Source of the DNA: Pseudomonadales bacterium
GTDB taxonomy: Bacteria > Pseudomonadota > Gammaproteobacteria > Pseudomonadales > UBA7434
Reading direction: 5' to 3'
NCBI GenBank assembly: GCA_013043705.1
Contig: JABDNS010000019.1
Span: 1 to 32,321 of the forward strand
Length of the DNA stretch: 32,321 nt
Shown: positions 1 through 8,692 of the stretch, piece by piece
Layout: every line of letters starts with the position of its first letter
Numbering within the stretch: position 1 is the first letter of the stretch
Made by a program: the position numbers and the translations under genes
Notes under the pieces: model-generated
What the model saw: only the letters and a program-made list of their open reading frames with translations
Told to the model about the DNA's origin: nothing
Database searches by the model: none

Positions 1-25
1 GTTGCACAAACAGGGCGGAGTGACA

Positions 26-937
26 ATGATCAAACAGCGAACCATGCGCAATAGCATCCGCGCCACCGGCGTGGGCTTGCACACGGGCAAGAAAGTTTAC
101 CTGACTTTGCGCCCCGCGCCGGTTAACACTGGTATCGTATTTCGACGCGTAGACCTCGACCCGGTGGTGGAAATTCCCGCCCGCGCCGAGAATGTTAGCG
201 ACACTCAACTCTCTACTACGCTGTCGGCGAATGACGCCAGCGTTTCAACCGTAGAGCACCTGCTATCAGCCATGGCTGGCCTGGGAATCGATAACGCCTA
301 CGTAGACGTTAACGCCCCCGAAATTCCGATCATGGATGGTAGCGCCGGCCCGTTTGTATTCCTGATCCAGTCTGCTGGTATTGACGAGCAGGCCGCGGCC
401 AAGCAGTTTATTCGCATCAAGCGCGAGATTACCGTGCGCGAAGACGACAAAGTGGCCACCCTGCTGCCCTGCGACGGCTTCAAGGTGAGCTTTACTATCG
501 ACTTCGACCATCCGGCCTTTAAAGGTCGTTCGCACACCGCCGAAGTCGATTTTGGTTCAACCTCATTTGTTCGCGAAGTAAGTCGTGCAAGAACCTTTGG
601 TTTTATGCGCGAATTTGAATACCTGCGCTCGCGCGGGCTGGCTCGTGGTGGCAGCCTCGACAACGCAATAGTGATCGACGATTACAAAGTGCTGAATGAA
701 GACGGCCTGCGCTATGAAGACGAGTTTGTGCGGCACAAGGTGCTGGACGCGATTGGCGATCTCTACCTGTTGGGCAAGAGCCTGATCGGTGAATTCAGGG
801 CCTTCAAATCCGGCCACGCGTTGAATAACCGCGTATTGCGCGATCTATTGGCGCAGCCCGATGCCTGGGAGCTGGTAACGTTCGAGGACAGCGAAGAGGC
901 ACCCATTTCCTACGCGGCCCCGCTGGTCGCCGTTTAA
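26..937 (+). CDS. lpxC: UDP-3-O-acyl-N-acetylglucosamine deacetylase LpxC
   Basis: LpxC is the zinc deacetylase that commits UDP-acyl-GlcNAc to lipid A synthesis in the cytoplasm. The 303-residue product is close to the E. coli length of 305 and starts [19 protein letters not shown], the family's usual opening. The ATG at 26 is chosen because it aligns with that opening and has GGAG at 17-20. An in-frame TTG at 2 would add eight unlike residues. The zinc ligands are visible as H78 (in STVEHLLSA), H237 and D241 (in [15 protein letters not shown]). E77 and H264 match the catalytic pair. In Pseudomonas lpxC closes the division/cell-wall cluster and is followed by secA, as here. The identification is secure. 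Confidence 0.97.
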   Translation: MIKQRTMRNSIRATGVGLHTGKKVYLTLRPAPVNTGIVFRRVDLDPVVEIPARAENVSDTQLSTTLSANDASVSTVEHLLSAMAGLGIDNAYVDVNAPEIPIMDGSAGPFVFLIQSAGIDEQAAAKQFIRIKREITVREDDKVATLLPCDGFKVSFTIDFDHPAFKGRSHTAEVDFGSTSFVREVSRARTFGFMREFEYLRSRGLARGGSLDNAIVIDDYKVLNEDGLRYEDEFVRHKVLDAIGDLYLLGKSLIGEFRAFKSGHALNNRVLRDLLAQPDAWELVTFEDSEEAPISYAAPLVAV

Positions 938-978
938 GCGCTATTCCACCCCTGCCGCGGTTTTCCCGGCGCGCAAGG

Positions 979-1002
979 GCCAACCGGGGTATTGTGGTTG
1001 GC
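979..1002 (+). terminator. Candidate hairpin after lpxC
   Basis: GCCAACC at 979-985 and GGTTGGC at 996-1002 form a perfect 7-bp stem with a 10-base loop, 42 bases after the lpxC stop. No T-run follows, so this is a weak terminator or processing hairpin at best. The rest of the 285-base spacer up to 1222 holds no gene I recognise. Confidence 0.3.
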
Positions 1003-1222
1003 TAGCCCGCATAACCCAGCGGTAATGGGCCATCCTGGCGCAGCAAACTACCGCGACCGCCCTCACACTGTTGAAATTTTCTCCGGATACTGTAGCCTTC
1101 CTGCTCGCCGATCAAACGGTTCTCTGCTTCAATAGAAAGTGTACTATTGCCATTTGCAGATGGTTGCGCCACGGTTTTGTGCGCAATTTCACCGTTTTGA
1201 GACAGCTTTCCAGAGCCCATTG

Positions 1223-2155
1223 ATGAAAATCCTGATTACCGACAAACAAGGCCGTGTTCGCCTCGCGCTCGATAGTAGCGAGTGGCGGTTGCGCGCAGCA
1301 ATTGCCTGTAGCGCACTGCTGTTGATGCTCGGTGGTGCATTGGGTTTGCGACTTGCCGACGAGGGCCTGAGTCATTTGGGCCAGCGCGTATTAATGACTG
1401 AATGGCGCGAACAATTGAAGGCCGATACCGCGGCAATGGCCAGCACGCGAGAACAGGTTGATATGGAACTGGCGGCGCTGACCGCGCAGGTAGCGGTGCT
1501 GCAGGCACGCATTATGCGGCTGGACGCTCTGGGCGAGCAGGTTGCACAAGTAGCCGACCTGGATCACGGCGAGTTTGATTTTAGCCAGACGCCCGCCCTG
1601 GGTGGCCCTGAATTATTAGAGGAAGCAGCGGCATCGGTTCAACCGATTGAATTGCAGCGCCAACTCAACTGGCTCGACCAGCTGGTGGAAAATCGCGAGA
1701 GCCAGCTGGCCATTCTGGATGGCCAATTGAACGCGCGCGAAATGAAAAGCCAGGCCTTTGTTGCTGGCAGGCCGATAAAATGGGGCTGGATGTCTTCCTC
1801 ATTTGGCAAGCGTACCGATCCGTTTACCGGCAAAAAAGCCTGGCACAACGGTGTGGATTTTGCGGGCAAGGCCGGCAGCGACGTGATTGCTATTGCCGGC
1901 GGCGTGGTTACCTCGGCAGCAAAGCGCTACGGCTACGGCTTGATGGTGGAAATTAACCATGGCAATGGTTTTGCCACGCGCTACGCGCACAACGATACCA
2001 ACCTGGTTGAAGTGGGCGACGTGGTCGAAAAAGGCGCGGTGATTGCGCGCATGGGCAGTTCGGGTCGCTCTACCGGCCCTCACGTGCACTTTGAAGTTTT
2101 GCGCAACGGTAAGCCAATGAATCCCGCGCGTTATATCAACCGCGCTAGTCTATAG
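1223..2155 (+). CDS. Membrane-anchored M23 family metallopeptidase (LytM domain)
   Basis: This is a predicted peptidoglycan DD-endopeptidase, or LytM-type activator, facing the periplasm. With ATG at 1223 the product has 310 residues: a short cytoplasmic start (MKILITDKQGRVRL), one membrane segment at about 23-43, a coiled-coil-prone stretch at about 60-175, then an M23 domain. The zinc and catalytic residues of active M23 enzymes are all present: H208 and D212 (WHNGVDFAG), H256 (RYAHND), and H287 and H289 (GPHVHFEVLRNG). This suggests an enzyme rather than a degenerate activator. The start is chosen because related proteins beside Pseudomonas secA begin with a similar short cytoplasmic stretch. 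The frame is open upstream to 1139 but that part looks non-coding. Which peptide bond it cuts cannot be read from sequence. Confidence 0.88.
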   Translation: MKILITDKQGRVRLALDSSEWRLRAAIACSALLLMLGGALGLRLADEGLSHLGQRVLMTEWREQLKADTAAMASTREQVDMELAALTAQVAVLQARIMRLDALGEQVAQVADLDHGEFDFSQTPALGGPELLEEAAASVQPIELQRQLNWLDQLVENRESQLAILDGQLNAREMKSQAFVAGRPIKWGWMSSSFGKRTDPFTGKKAWHNGVDFAGKAGSDVIAIAGGVVTSAAKRYGYGLMVEINHGNGFATRYAHNDTNLVEVGDVVEKGAVIARMGSSGRSTGPHVHFEVLRNGKPMNPARYINRASL

Positions 2156-2460
2156 ATTTCCGCGCATTTCGCGCTATCTTCCCGGCTCGCTCGTAAGCGG
2201 CGCTTTTTCCAGCTGCTATTCAGGCACCTCTTCAAGCGCACCTCTGCCCGGTCATATCCCGCATTTTGGCGCCGCGTGAATGCCCACCGGGAGCCAACAT
2301 GTTATGCTTGCGCGCCTCGAAAAACAGCACCGGAACAAGCGTTTGCACGGCTATTTCTATACCCTTTGCATGGCTTTCGCGCGGCTTTCGCCTGACCTGG
2401 CCTAGATAGCAATTCCGACATTCTCGACCCATCAACATTGTTTAAGACATAAAGGCTGCC
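2156..2460 (+). other. secA leader region with short open frames, no recognised gene
   Basis: This 305-base spacer separates the M23 gene from secA. All three forward frames are open for a while. One frame runs from the M23 stop to a TGA at 2393-2395 and ends HGFRAAFA, with a possible GTG start at 2276. A second is a 41-codon frame from ATG 2280 to TAG 2403. A third is a 36-codon frame from ATG 2299 to TAG 2407 with GGGAG seven bases upstream. A 9-base direct repeat GGCTTTCGC lies near 2371-2390. The secA ribosome site AAAGG at 2451-2455 has a CCTTT complement at 2363-2367. No frame has a convincing signal peptide, and I cannot show that any is translated. Confidence 0.3.
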
Positions 2461-5208
2461 ATGATTGCCAGAGCATTCAAGTCCATTTTCGGTACGCGCA
2501 ACGATCGCCAACTACGGCGTATGCAGCGTGTAGTCGACAAAATTAATGCCCTCGCGCCAACCTACGCCGGCCAATCCGACGCAGAGCTGCGCGCCAAAAC
2601 CGATGAATTCAAAGCTTCGCTAGCGCAGGGCTCCGCGCTGGACGATCTATTGCCGGACGCTTTTGCGCTGGTTCGCGAAGCGGGTACACGCGCCTTGGGC
2701 TTGCGTCATTTTGACGTGCAGATGGTTGGTGGCATCACCCTGCACGAGGGGCACATTGCCGAGATGCGTACCGGTGAGGGTAAAACGCTGGTGGCTACGC
2801 TGCCGGCGTACCTGAATGCTTTAACCGGCGAGGGTGTACACATTGTTACCGTTAACGACTATCTGGCGGAGCGCGATGCCAACTGGATGCGGCCGGTTTA
2901 TGAATTCCTCGGCCTTAGCGTTGGCGTAATTCTTTCCGGACAAAGCGAAGATGAAAAGCGCGAGGCCTACGCTGCCGATGTTACCTACGGCACCAACAAC
3001 GAATTCGGCTTCGACTACCTGCGCGACAACATGGCCTTTACGCTGGAAAGCCGCGTTTTGCGCGGTACCCACTTTGCCATTGTCGACGAAGTCGATTCGA
3101 TCCTGATCGATGAGGCGCGCACGCCGTTAATTATTTCCGGTGCCAGCGAAGACAGTTCCGCATTGTATAAGCGCATCAATGCCATTGTGCCCAGGCTCAC
3201 GCGCTCGTCGCCGCTTCCTGAAGTAACTAAATTTGAAGAAAAGCCCGAGCCCGACGGCGATTTTCTTGTCGACGAAAAGCAGCGCCATATCGAACTTACC
3301 GAAAGCGGTCACCAGCGCATTGAAGAGCTGTTGATGGAAGACCAGCTGCTGGAAGAGGACGACAGTTTATATTCACCAACCAACCTGGGCTTGCTGCATC
3401 ACGTAAACACCGCGTTGCGCGCGCAACACCTGCTTACCGCCAACGTGGAGTACATTGTGCAAAATGGTTCGATCGTACTGATCGACGAGCACACCGGTAG
3501 AACCATGGAGGGCCGCCGCCTTGGCGATGGCTTGCACCAGGCGCTCGAGGCCAAGGAAAACCTCAAGATCCAGGCCGAGAGCCAAACACTCGCGTCAACC
3601 ACGTTCCAGAATTTCTTTCGTCTTTACGACAAGCTAGCGGGCATGACCGGCACGGCAGATACCGAGGCGCAGGAATTCCACCAGATTTACAACCTCGACG
3701 TTATTGTTATTCCCACCAACGTGCCCACGATTCGCAAAGACCTGAACGACCTGGTTTACCTGTCGGTCGAGGAAAAGTACGAAGCGGTGGTTACGGATAT
3801 CAACGAGGCCATTTCGCGCAATGCACCGGTGCTGGTAGGCACCGCCTCGATCGATACGTCGGAAATGCTCTCGAAGTACATGAAGAAAGAAAAGATAGAG
3901 CACCAGGTACTCAACGCCAAGTTCCACAAGAGCGAGGCAAAAATTGTTGCCGAAGCGGGCCGGCCGGGCAAGGTGACCATTGCTACCAATATGGCGGGTC
4001 GTGGCACCGATATCGTACTCGGCGGCAACCTTGAAGCCGAGCTTGCGGCGCTTGATTCACCCAGCGAAAAGGAGATTGCCGATCACAAGGTGGCATGGGA
4101 GAAGCGACACCAGCAAGTTATTGAGGCGGGCGGTTTGCATATTTTTGGCACCGAGCGTCACGAATCGCGTCGCATCGACAACCAGCTGCGCGGCCGTGCA
4201 GGCCGGCAGGGCGACCCTGGTCTAACGCGATTTTATCTTTCGATGGAAGATAACCTGATGCGCCTGTTTGTCTCCGACGCGGTGCGCAACTTTATGCAGC
4301 GCCTGGGCATGGAGCGCGGCGAAGCGATTGAACATCGCATGGTGTCGAACGCCATTGAGAAAGCCCAGCGCAAGGTTGAGGGGCGCAACTTCGATATTCG
4401 CAAACAGCTTCTGGAATTTGATGATGTGGCCAACGACCAGCGTCAGATTATTTACCAGCAGCGCGATGATATTTTGCATGCTGAAGATATTGCCGGCATG
4501 GTTGACGTTATTCGCCACGATGTTGTTAACGAGTTTATCGACACCTACATCCCGCCACAAAGTATTGAAGAGCAATGGGATATACCGGGGCTCGAGCAAG
4601 CCCTGCAAAGCGACTACTCGGTGGAGTTGCCGCTGTCGCAATGGCTTGATACAGAAAAAGACCTTTATGAGGAAACCCTGCGCGAGAGAATCCTGCAGGC
4701 CGTTAAAGACCAGTACGAAGAAAAAATGGCACCACTGGGCGAGGCGGCCAGGCGTTTTGAAAAGCAAATTTTATTGCAGGTGCTAGACCAGCTGTGGAAA
4801 GATCACTTGTCTACCATGGACCACTTGCGCCGGGGCATTGGATTGCGCGCCTACGCAGCGCGTAACCCCAAGCAGGAGTACAAGCGCGAAGCGTTCGAAT
4901 TGTTCCAGTCCATGTTAAGCAATATGAAACTGGAGTTTATCCGCTTCCTGGCGCTGGTAGATATTCGCCCGCAAGACGACCCCGACGCGATTGAGAAGCA
5001 ACGCATGGAAGAGCAGGCGCGTGAAACGATTACCGCCAGCCATCCCGATGCCAGTGCCGGCACGGATCCCGCGGCCGCGGCGGACCCCGAAGCAAAAGAC
5101 ACGGCGCAGCAACCGATGGTCAGGGACGGTCGCAAAGTTGGGCGCAACGAACCATGCCCCTGTGGTTCGGGTAAAAAGTACAAGCAGTGCCACGGCAAAA
5201 TAGCTTGA
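2461..5208 (+). CDS. secA: Preprotein translocase ATPase SecA
   Basis: SecA is the ATPase motor that pushes unfolded preproteins through SecYEG. The 915-residue product (E. coli 901) has Walker A MRTGEGKT at 102-109, the DEAD-like box [14 protein letters not shown] near 208-221, the preprotein cross-linking domain, helicase motif VI ([13 protein letters not shown]), and the C-terminal zinc tail [18 protein letters not shown] with C899, C901, C910 and H911 for SecB and lipid binding. An acidic, proline/alanine-rich linker precedes the tail. ATG 2461 is preceded by AAAGG at 2451-2455 and gives the usual N terminus ([16 protein letters not shown]). The spacer upstream is described as a separate entry because secA is regulated through its leader in some bacteria. 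Confidence 0.98.
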   Translation: MIARAFKSIFGTRNDRQLRRMQRVVDKINALAPTYAGQSDAELRAKTDEFKASLAQGSALDDLLPDAFALVREAGTRALGLRHFDVQMVGGITLHEGHIAEMRTGEGKTLVATLPAYLNALTGEGVHIVTVNDYLAERDANWMRPVYEFLGLSVGVILSGQSEDEKREAYAADVTYGTNNEFGFDYLRDNMAFTLESRVLRGTHFAIVDEVDSILIDEARTPLIISGASEDSSALYKRINAIVPRLTRSSPLPEVTKFEEKPEPDGDFLVDEKQRHIELTESGHQRIEELLMEDQLLEEDDSLYSPTNLGLLHHVNTALRAQHLLTANVEYIVQNGSIVLIDEHTGRTMEGRRLGDGLHQALEAKENLKIQAESQTLASTTFQNFFRLYDKLAGMTGTADTEAQEFHQIYNLDVIVIPTNVPTIRKDLNDLVYLSVEEKYEAVVTDINEAISRNAPVLVGTASIDTSEMLSKYMKKEKIEHQVLNAKFHKSEAKIVAEAGRPGKVTIATNMAGRGTDIVLGGNLEAELAALDSPSEKEIADHKVAWEKRHQQVIEAGGLHIFGTERHESRRIDNQLRGRAGRQGDPGLTRFYLSMEDNLMRLFVSDAVRNFMQRLGMERGEAIEHRMVSNAIEKAQRKVEGRNFDIRKQLLEFDDVANDQRQIIYQQRDDILHAEDIAGMVDVIRHDVVNEFIDTYIPPQSIEEQWDIPGLEQALQSDYSVELPLSQWLDTEKDLYEETLRERILQAVKDQYEEKMAPLGEAARRFEKQILLQVLDQLWKDHLSTMDHLRRGIGLRAYAARNPKQEYKREAFELFQSMLSNMKLEFIRFLALVDIRPQDDPDAIEKQRMEEQARETITASHPDASAGTDPAAAADPEAKDTAQQPMVRDGRKVGRNEPCPCGSGKKYKQCHGKIA

Positions 5209-5245
5209 GCCTTGCACTGCGATACCGCGTGAGCTTTTACGGCGC

Positions 5246-6475
5246 ATGATATCTACCGAAACGATTCACCCGGTTGCCGGGGTGCGCTGGTCTGCGCTTG
5301 CCGCAGGTATTAAAAATGCCGCAGCAGGTGAGCCGCCGCCAGATTTGGCCCTGATGGAAATTGCCGCCGGCGCCAGCGTAGCCGCGGTTTTCACCCGCAA
5401 CGCTTTCGCCGCGGCGCCAGTTAGCGTGGCGCGCCAGCACTTGCAAACCTGGCAGGACGAAGCCGCGCAAACGCCAGTGTATTGCCTGGTTAATGCCGGC
5501 AACGCAAATGCCGGTACCGGTCGCGCCGGCATTGTTGTAGCCGAACAATGCTGTGATAAATTGTTGCAGGCGCTGCCCACAACCGCCGCTGCGCTGCCAT
5601 TCTCTACCGGTGTAATAGGCGAACCCCTGCCATTAGATAAAATCGAAACCGCGCTGCCGGCGCTGGTTGCCGGCCTTGACCCAGCGCGCTGGCAAGATGC
5701 AGCGAGCGCCATCATGACAACCGATACGATTGCCAAGCACGCCAGTATTCGTGTGTCGTTGTCGGCGGGCAATGTCGTTATTAGTGGTATCGCCAAAGGC
5801 GCTGGCATGATCAAGCCAAACATGGCGACCATGCTGGCTTACGTTGCCACCGATGCAAAGATCGCGGCCAACGATTTACAAAAATTGCTCAACAGTGCCG
5901 TGAACAAGTCGTTCAACCGAATTACCGTTGATGGCGACACCTCAACCAACGATGCCTGCGTGCTCGCCGCAAGCGGCGCGTCGGGCGTTAGCATTGCGCC
6001 CGGCAGTGCCGATTGGCAGTCGTTCCAGCAGGCGCTTGAATCTTTGTTCGTAGCGCTGGCCACCGCCATCATTCGCGACGCCGAGGGCGCCAGCAAATTT
6101 ATTGTTATCGATGTACAAGGCGGGCGCAGTCAGCGCGAGTGCCTGCAAGTTGCCTATGCGGTGGCGGAATCGCCATTAGTGAAAACCGCGTTCTTTGCCA
6201 GCGATGCAAACTGGGGGCGAATCCTGGCCGCAGTGGGTCGCGCGGGGGTTGAAAATTTGGATATTAATGCGGTTGTGTTGACCCTCGACGATTATTGTAT
6301 TTGCCGGCATGGCGCCAGGCCGGAAGACTACGATGAGCAAAAGGCCAGCGACATTATGGCCAGGCCCGAAATTAATATTGGCATTCAGTTGGGCCGCGGC
6401 GACGCCTCCGAGCGCGTTTGGACCAGCGATCTCTCGCATGATTATGTGCGCATCAACGCCGAATACCGCACCTGA
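5246..6475 (+). CDS. argJ: Glutamate N-acetyltransferase / amino-acid N-acetyltransferase ArgJ
   Basis: ArgJ moves the acetyl group from N-acetylornithine to glutamate in the cyclic arginine pathway. Some members also use acetyl-CoA, and sequence alone does not settle which type this is. The 409-residue product has the self-cleavage site KPNMATMLAYVATDA, placing the new N-terminal nucleophile at T195 after A194. It also has the oxyanion-hole STGVIGEPL with T121 and G122. It ends NAEYRT, a family-typical finish. ATG 5246 lies 37 bases after the secA stop without a strong ribosome site, so read-through from secA is likely. The secA-argJ order is also found in Pseudomonas. Confidence 0.96.
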   Translation: MISTETIHPVAGVRWSALAAGIKNAAAGEPPPDLALMEIAAGASVAAVFTRNAFAAAPVSVARQHLQTWQDEAAQTPVYCLVNAGNANAGTGRAGIVVAEQCCDKLLQALPTTAAALPFSTGVIGEPLPLDKIETALPALVAGLDPARWQDAASAIMTTDTIAKHASIRVSLSAGNVVISGIAKGAGMIKPNMATMLAYVATDAKIAANDLQKLLNSAVNKSFNRITVDGDTSTNDACVLAASGASGVSIAPGSADWQSFQQALESLFVALATAIIRDAEGASKFIVIDVQGGRSQRECLQVAYAVAESPLVKTAFFASDANWGRILAAVGRAGVENLDINAVVLTLDDYCICRHGARPEDYDEQKASDIMARPEINIGIQLGRGDASERVWTSDLSHDYVRINAEYRT

Positions 6476-6502
6476 CAATTGCGTGGCGTTAGGTGGCGGC
6501 GC

Positions 6503-6904
6503 GTGACGGCTGCACTGCTGCACGTCGCCGTAGGTGTGTTGTTTGATGCCGGTGGTCAGGTGCTAATTGCCCGGCGCAAGCGCGATGCGCACCAGGGGGG
6601 TTTGTGGGAATTCCCCGGCGGTAAGGTAGAGGCGGGCGAGTCGGTGCTTGCAGCGCTGCGCCGGGAACTGCTGGAAGAGCTGGATGTGCAAGTAAACGAC
6701 GCCGAGCCGCTAATGCAAATAGCGCACGATTACGGCGACAAGCGCGTGTTGCTCGACGTTTGGCGGGTTATAGATTTCAATGGTGAAGCGCAGGGCAAAG
6801 AAGGCCAGCCGCTGGCCTGGGTTAACACCGAGCAGCTTGGTGATTACACTTTCCCGCAGGCTAACTTTGCGATTGTTGATTCACTGCAACGCAGTGCGAG
6901 CTAG
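6503..6904 (+). CDS. mutT: MutT-family Nudix hydrolase (8-oxo-dGTP diphosphatase type)
   Basis: Predicted Nudix pyrophosphohydrolase that removes oxidised guanine nucleotides. A GTG start at 6503 is chosen because AGGTGG at 6491-6496 sits six bases upstream and the protein then starts MTAALLHVAVGVL, at the right place for MutT. A TTG at 6479 is in frame but lacks such a site. The 133-residue product has GGLWEFPGGKVEAGES and a Nudix box GKVEAGE-(7)-RELLEELDV. The usual glycine near the box end is aspartate here (EELDV instead of EELGV), while the metal-binding glutamates are kept. The C-terminal PLAWV...L and YTFPQANFAIV stretches are MutT-like. It follows argJ by 27 bases and is convergent with yacG. 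Confidence 0.88.
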   Translation: MTAALLHVAVGVLFDAGGQVLIARRKRDAHQGGLWEFPGGKVEAGESVLAALRRELLEELDVQVNDAEPLMQIAHDYGDKRVLLDVWRVIDFNGEAQGKEGQPLAWVNTEQLGDYTFPQANFAIVDSLQRSAS

Positions 6905-7104
6905 TTTATTTCTTCTTCGCGCTCGCTAAATAAATCGTCGTAGCTGGCGTTGCCTTTTATGCGCTTGCTCTCATGCGCCCAGTCAATAAAGTCGGCGTCC
7001 TTGCAGCGCTTTGAACAAAACGGCCGAAACGGGAAATCTTTGTTGTAAACCACTTTGGCCGCACAATTCGGGCAGTCCACCAGCGGTGGTTTTTTCGCGC
7101 TCAC
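6901..7104 (-). CDS. yacG: DNA gyrase inhibitor / zinc-binding protein YacG
   Basis: YacG is a small zinc protein that binds GyrB and blocks gyrase in E. coli. The 67-residue product has the four zinc cysteines as CPNC near the start and FCSKRC further on, then the acidic C terminus (DLFSEREEEIN). Its ATG overlaps the coaE stop by 4 bases (ATGA arrangement), so the two genes are translationally coupled. Its stop codon shares the palindrome CTAG at 6901-6904 with the stop of the convergent mutT gene. Confidence 0.95.
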   Translation of the reverse strand: MSAKKPPLVDCPNCAAKVVYNKDFPFRPFCSKRCKDADFIDWAHESKRIKGNASYDDLFSEREEEIN

Positions 7105-7718
7105 AGTTCGCTCCTTTCTGCGTTATTCGAATACGCTCGGTGTAATTTATCTACTGCGTTTTGCAGGTCTTCGAGTGAGCCGCTGTTGTCAATTACATCG
7201 TCGGCCAGCGCGAGTTTGGCGTCGCGAGACATTTGCGCATCGATCATGCGCAACACCTCTTCACGGTTATTGGTGTCGCGACGCATCACACGTTCGATTT
7301 GTAACTCCAAAGGGCAATCGACAACCAGCACGCGGTCGACAAACTGTTGTCGCCCCACCTCGAGCAGCAGCGGTGATTCGAGGATGCGGTATAGCGCCTC
7401 GTCGGCCACCAGCGGCGCAAACAGCCTGGCCTGGGTCAGCTCGGCAACCAACGGGTGGGTGAGATTTTCCAGCCAGCTACGTGCTTGCGGGTCGTTGAAT
7501 ATAATTTCTCTTAGCGCAGCGCGGTCGAGGCTGCCGTTGGCAAGTAAAACCGGTAATCCGAATTTTTCGGCAATGGCATCCAGCGCGGGCGTGCCCGGTG
7601 CCACCACTTCGCGCGCCAGCGCATCGGCGTTAATAACGCTCACGCCAAGTTCGGTGAAGCGTTCGGCTGCGGCAGACTTACCGCTGCCGATGCCGCCTGT
7701 TAAGCCAATGATTAGCAC
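7101..7718 (-). CDS. coaE: Dephospho-CoA kinase CoaE
   Basis: CoaE phosphorylates dephospho-CoA at the 3'-hydroxyl, the last step of coenzyme A synthesis. The 205-residue product has the P-loop GLTGGIGSGKS at the N terminus, the INADALAREVVAPG substrate region and the LVVDCPLELQIERVMRRD lid region. Start is GTG at 7718 (MLIIGLTGG) with GAGGT about nine bases upstream on the minus strand. It overlaps yacG by 4 bases. In Pseudomonas pilB, pilC and pilD lie just upstream of coaE. Here the upstream neighbour is a methyltransferase 105 bases away. Confidence 0.97.
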   Translation of the reverse strand: MLIIGLTGGIGSGKSAAAERFTELGVSVINADALAREVVAPGTPALDAIAEKFGLPVLLANGSLDRAALREIIFNDPQARSWLENLTHPLVAELTQARLFAPLVADEALYRILESPLLLEVGRQQFVDRVLVVDCPLELQIERVMRRDTNNREEVLRMIDAQMSRDAKLALADDVIDNSGSLEDLQNAVDKLHRAYSNNAERSEL

Positions 7719-7780
7719 TGCTGATTACCTCGGATGCGCGCTCCGGATTTTGCCCCGAAGCTATATTCCAGCTGGCTGCG

Positions 7781-7786
7781 ATTATA
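7781..7786 (-). promoter_or_regulatory. Possible -10 box for coaE-yacG
   Basis: A perfect TATAAT on the minus strand lies 62 bases before the coaE GTG. No good -35 hexamer is found 16-18 bases upstream, so this is suggestive only. It is immediately downstream of the hairpin at 7793-7821. Confidence 0.3.
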
Positions 7787-7792
7787 CCGTTA

Positions 7793-7821
7793 GCGCGGCC
7801 AGAATTTGCCACTAGCCGCGC
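7793..7821 (-). terminator. Candidate hairpin after the methyltransferase gene
   Basis: GCGCGGC and GCCGCGC arms of 7 bp (7793-7799 and 7815-7821) enclose a 15-base loop, starting three bases beyond the methyltransferase stop in the direction of transcription. There is no T-run on either side, so its role as a terminator is uncertain. Confidence 0.35.
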
Positions 7822-7823
7822 GC

Positions 7824-8486
7824 TTAACGTTGCGTTGACCAGGCTTGCGTATAAATAGTCACCTGGCGGAACTCGCTGGATTCATCGAGATCGGGTACGG
7901 TGTGACTGCGCACGCTGCTGTGCGCGGCAAAATTTTTAAAATCGGAAGCTTTGCGCCTGGAGTCGGCAATAATTTGCAGTTCAAATTCCGGCTTCAACTG
8001 GGCCAACAGCGGCAGGTTATCGGCGTCGTAAAAAACGTCAGCCAGTGTAACGATATCGGCCGGCGGTAATTGATCCAGGTCGCTGGCATAGCACAGCGAA
8101 ACCTGGTTCAAATTAGCGTTAACCGCACAGGCCGCTAGGGCAAGCGGGTCGCTGTCCAACGCCCAACACACGGCGGCGCCGGCCTGTTTAGCGGCAATCG
8201 CCACAACGCCGGAACCCGCGCCAAAATCCACCAGGGTTTTGTCGCGAACCAGGGCCGGGTTGTCGAGCAGGTAGCGCGCCAACACCTGGCCGCTTGCCCA
8301 ACAAAAAGACCAATAGGGCGGTTCGTCCATCAGCGCCGCAGCATCCCGTGGATCCAGCGCCCATTGCGGGTAGTCCGGGTTGAGCAACCACAGCTGGATG
8401 GAAGGGCATAGCGGCAACGATGTTTTGCACAGCGAAGCATTCGGAATGCGCTGTTGCAGGGCTCGCTGCAGGGCTTTCACTGTCAT
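7824..8486 (-). CDS. Class I SAM-dependent methyltransferase, METTL20/ETF-beta-lysine-methyltransferase-like
   Basis: Predicted SAM-dependent methyltransferase of 220 residues. Motif I is LVDFGAGSGVVAIAAKQAGA (85-104), followed by the acidic loop ALDSDPLALAACAVNANLN (109-127) and a post-motif ADVFYD at 149-154. DVFYD together with the upstream PPYWSFCWASGQVLARYLLD is the pattern I associate with bacterial METTL20-like proteins, which methylate lysines of the electron-transfer flavoprotein beta subunit. The true substrate is not shown. The ATG at 8486 is chosen because similar proteins begin just before the LQRALQQRIP helix. The frame stays open to 8678 but that part looks non-coding. It is divergent from pyrB and co-directional with coaE. 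Confidence 0.8.
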   Translation of the reverse strand: MTVKALQRALQQRIPNASLCKTSLPLCPSIQLWLLNPDYPQWALDPRDAAALMDEPPYWSFCWASGQVLARYLLDNPALVRDKTLVDFGAGSGVVAIAAKQAGAAVCWALDSDPLALAACAVNANLNQVSLCYASDLDQLPPADIVTLADVFYDADNLPLLAQLKPEFELQIIADSRRKASDFKNFAAHSSVRSHTVPDLDESSEFRQVTIYTQAWSTQR

Positions 8487-8625
8487 GCTGCTTTCTGTTC
8501 CTGTTCCCCTAGATCCGAATCTGGCACTGCGCGCATTTTGCTTTTCTCTCGGCCAAGGTATGGGCACATGCCAGCCGCTGCTGGCCAACAAGTGAATAAT
8601 GACGGACGCGAATGGCACCAGCCTA

Positions 8626-8654
8626 TTGGCCTGATGCTGCCCGCGGTTTAGACT
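8626..8654 (+). promoter_or_regulatory. Candidate sigma70 promoter for pyrB
   Basis: TTGGCC at 8626-8631 and TAGACT at 8649-8654 are 17 bases apart, each matching four of six consensus bases. Transcription would start near 8661, about 32 bases before the pyrB ATG. A small hairpin, CCAGC-CGCT-GCTGG, lies upstream at 8571-8584. Confidence 0.35.
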
Positions 8655-8692
8655 TTCGCCTGCTCGCCCCAAACTCACATCACGAGTTGTCT

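Noticed and set aside
2232-2438. Minus-strand 68-codon frame in the secA leader
   Set aside because: Low-complexity composition, no ribosome site and no family resemblance; the frame is open mainly because of base composition.
4222-4767. A 181-codon open frame on the minus strand inside secA
   Set aside because: It is antisense to the conserved core of secA, has no recognisable domain, and open antisense frames are common in GC-rich genes.
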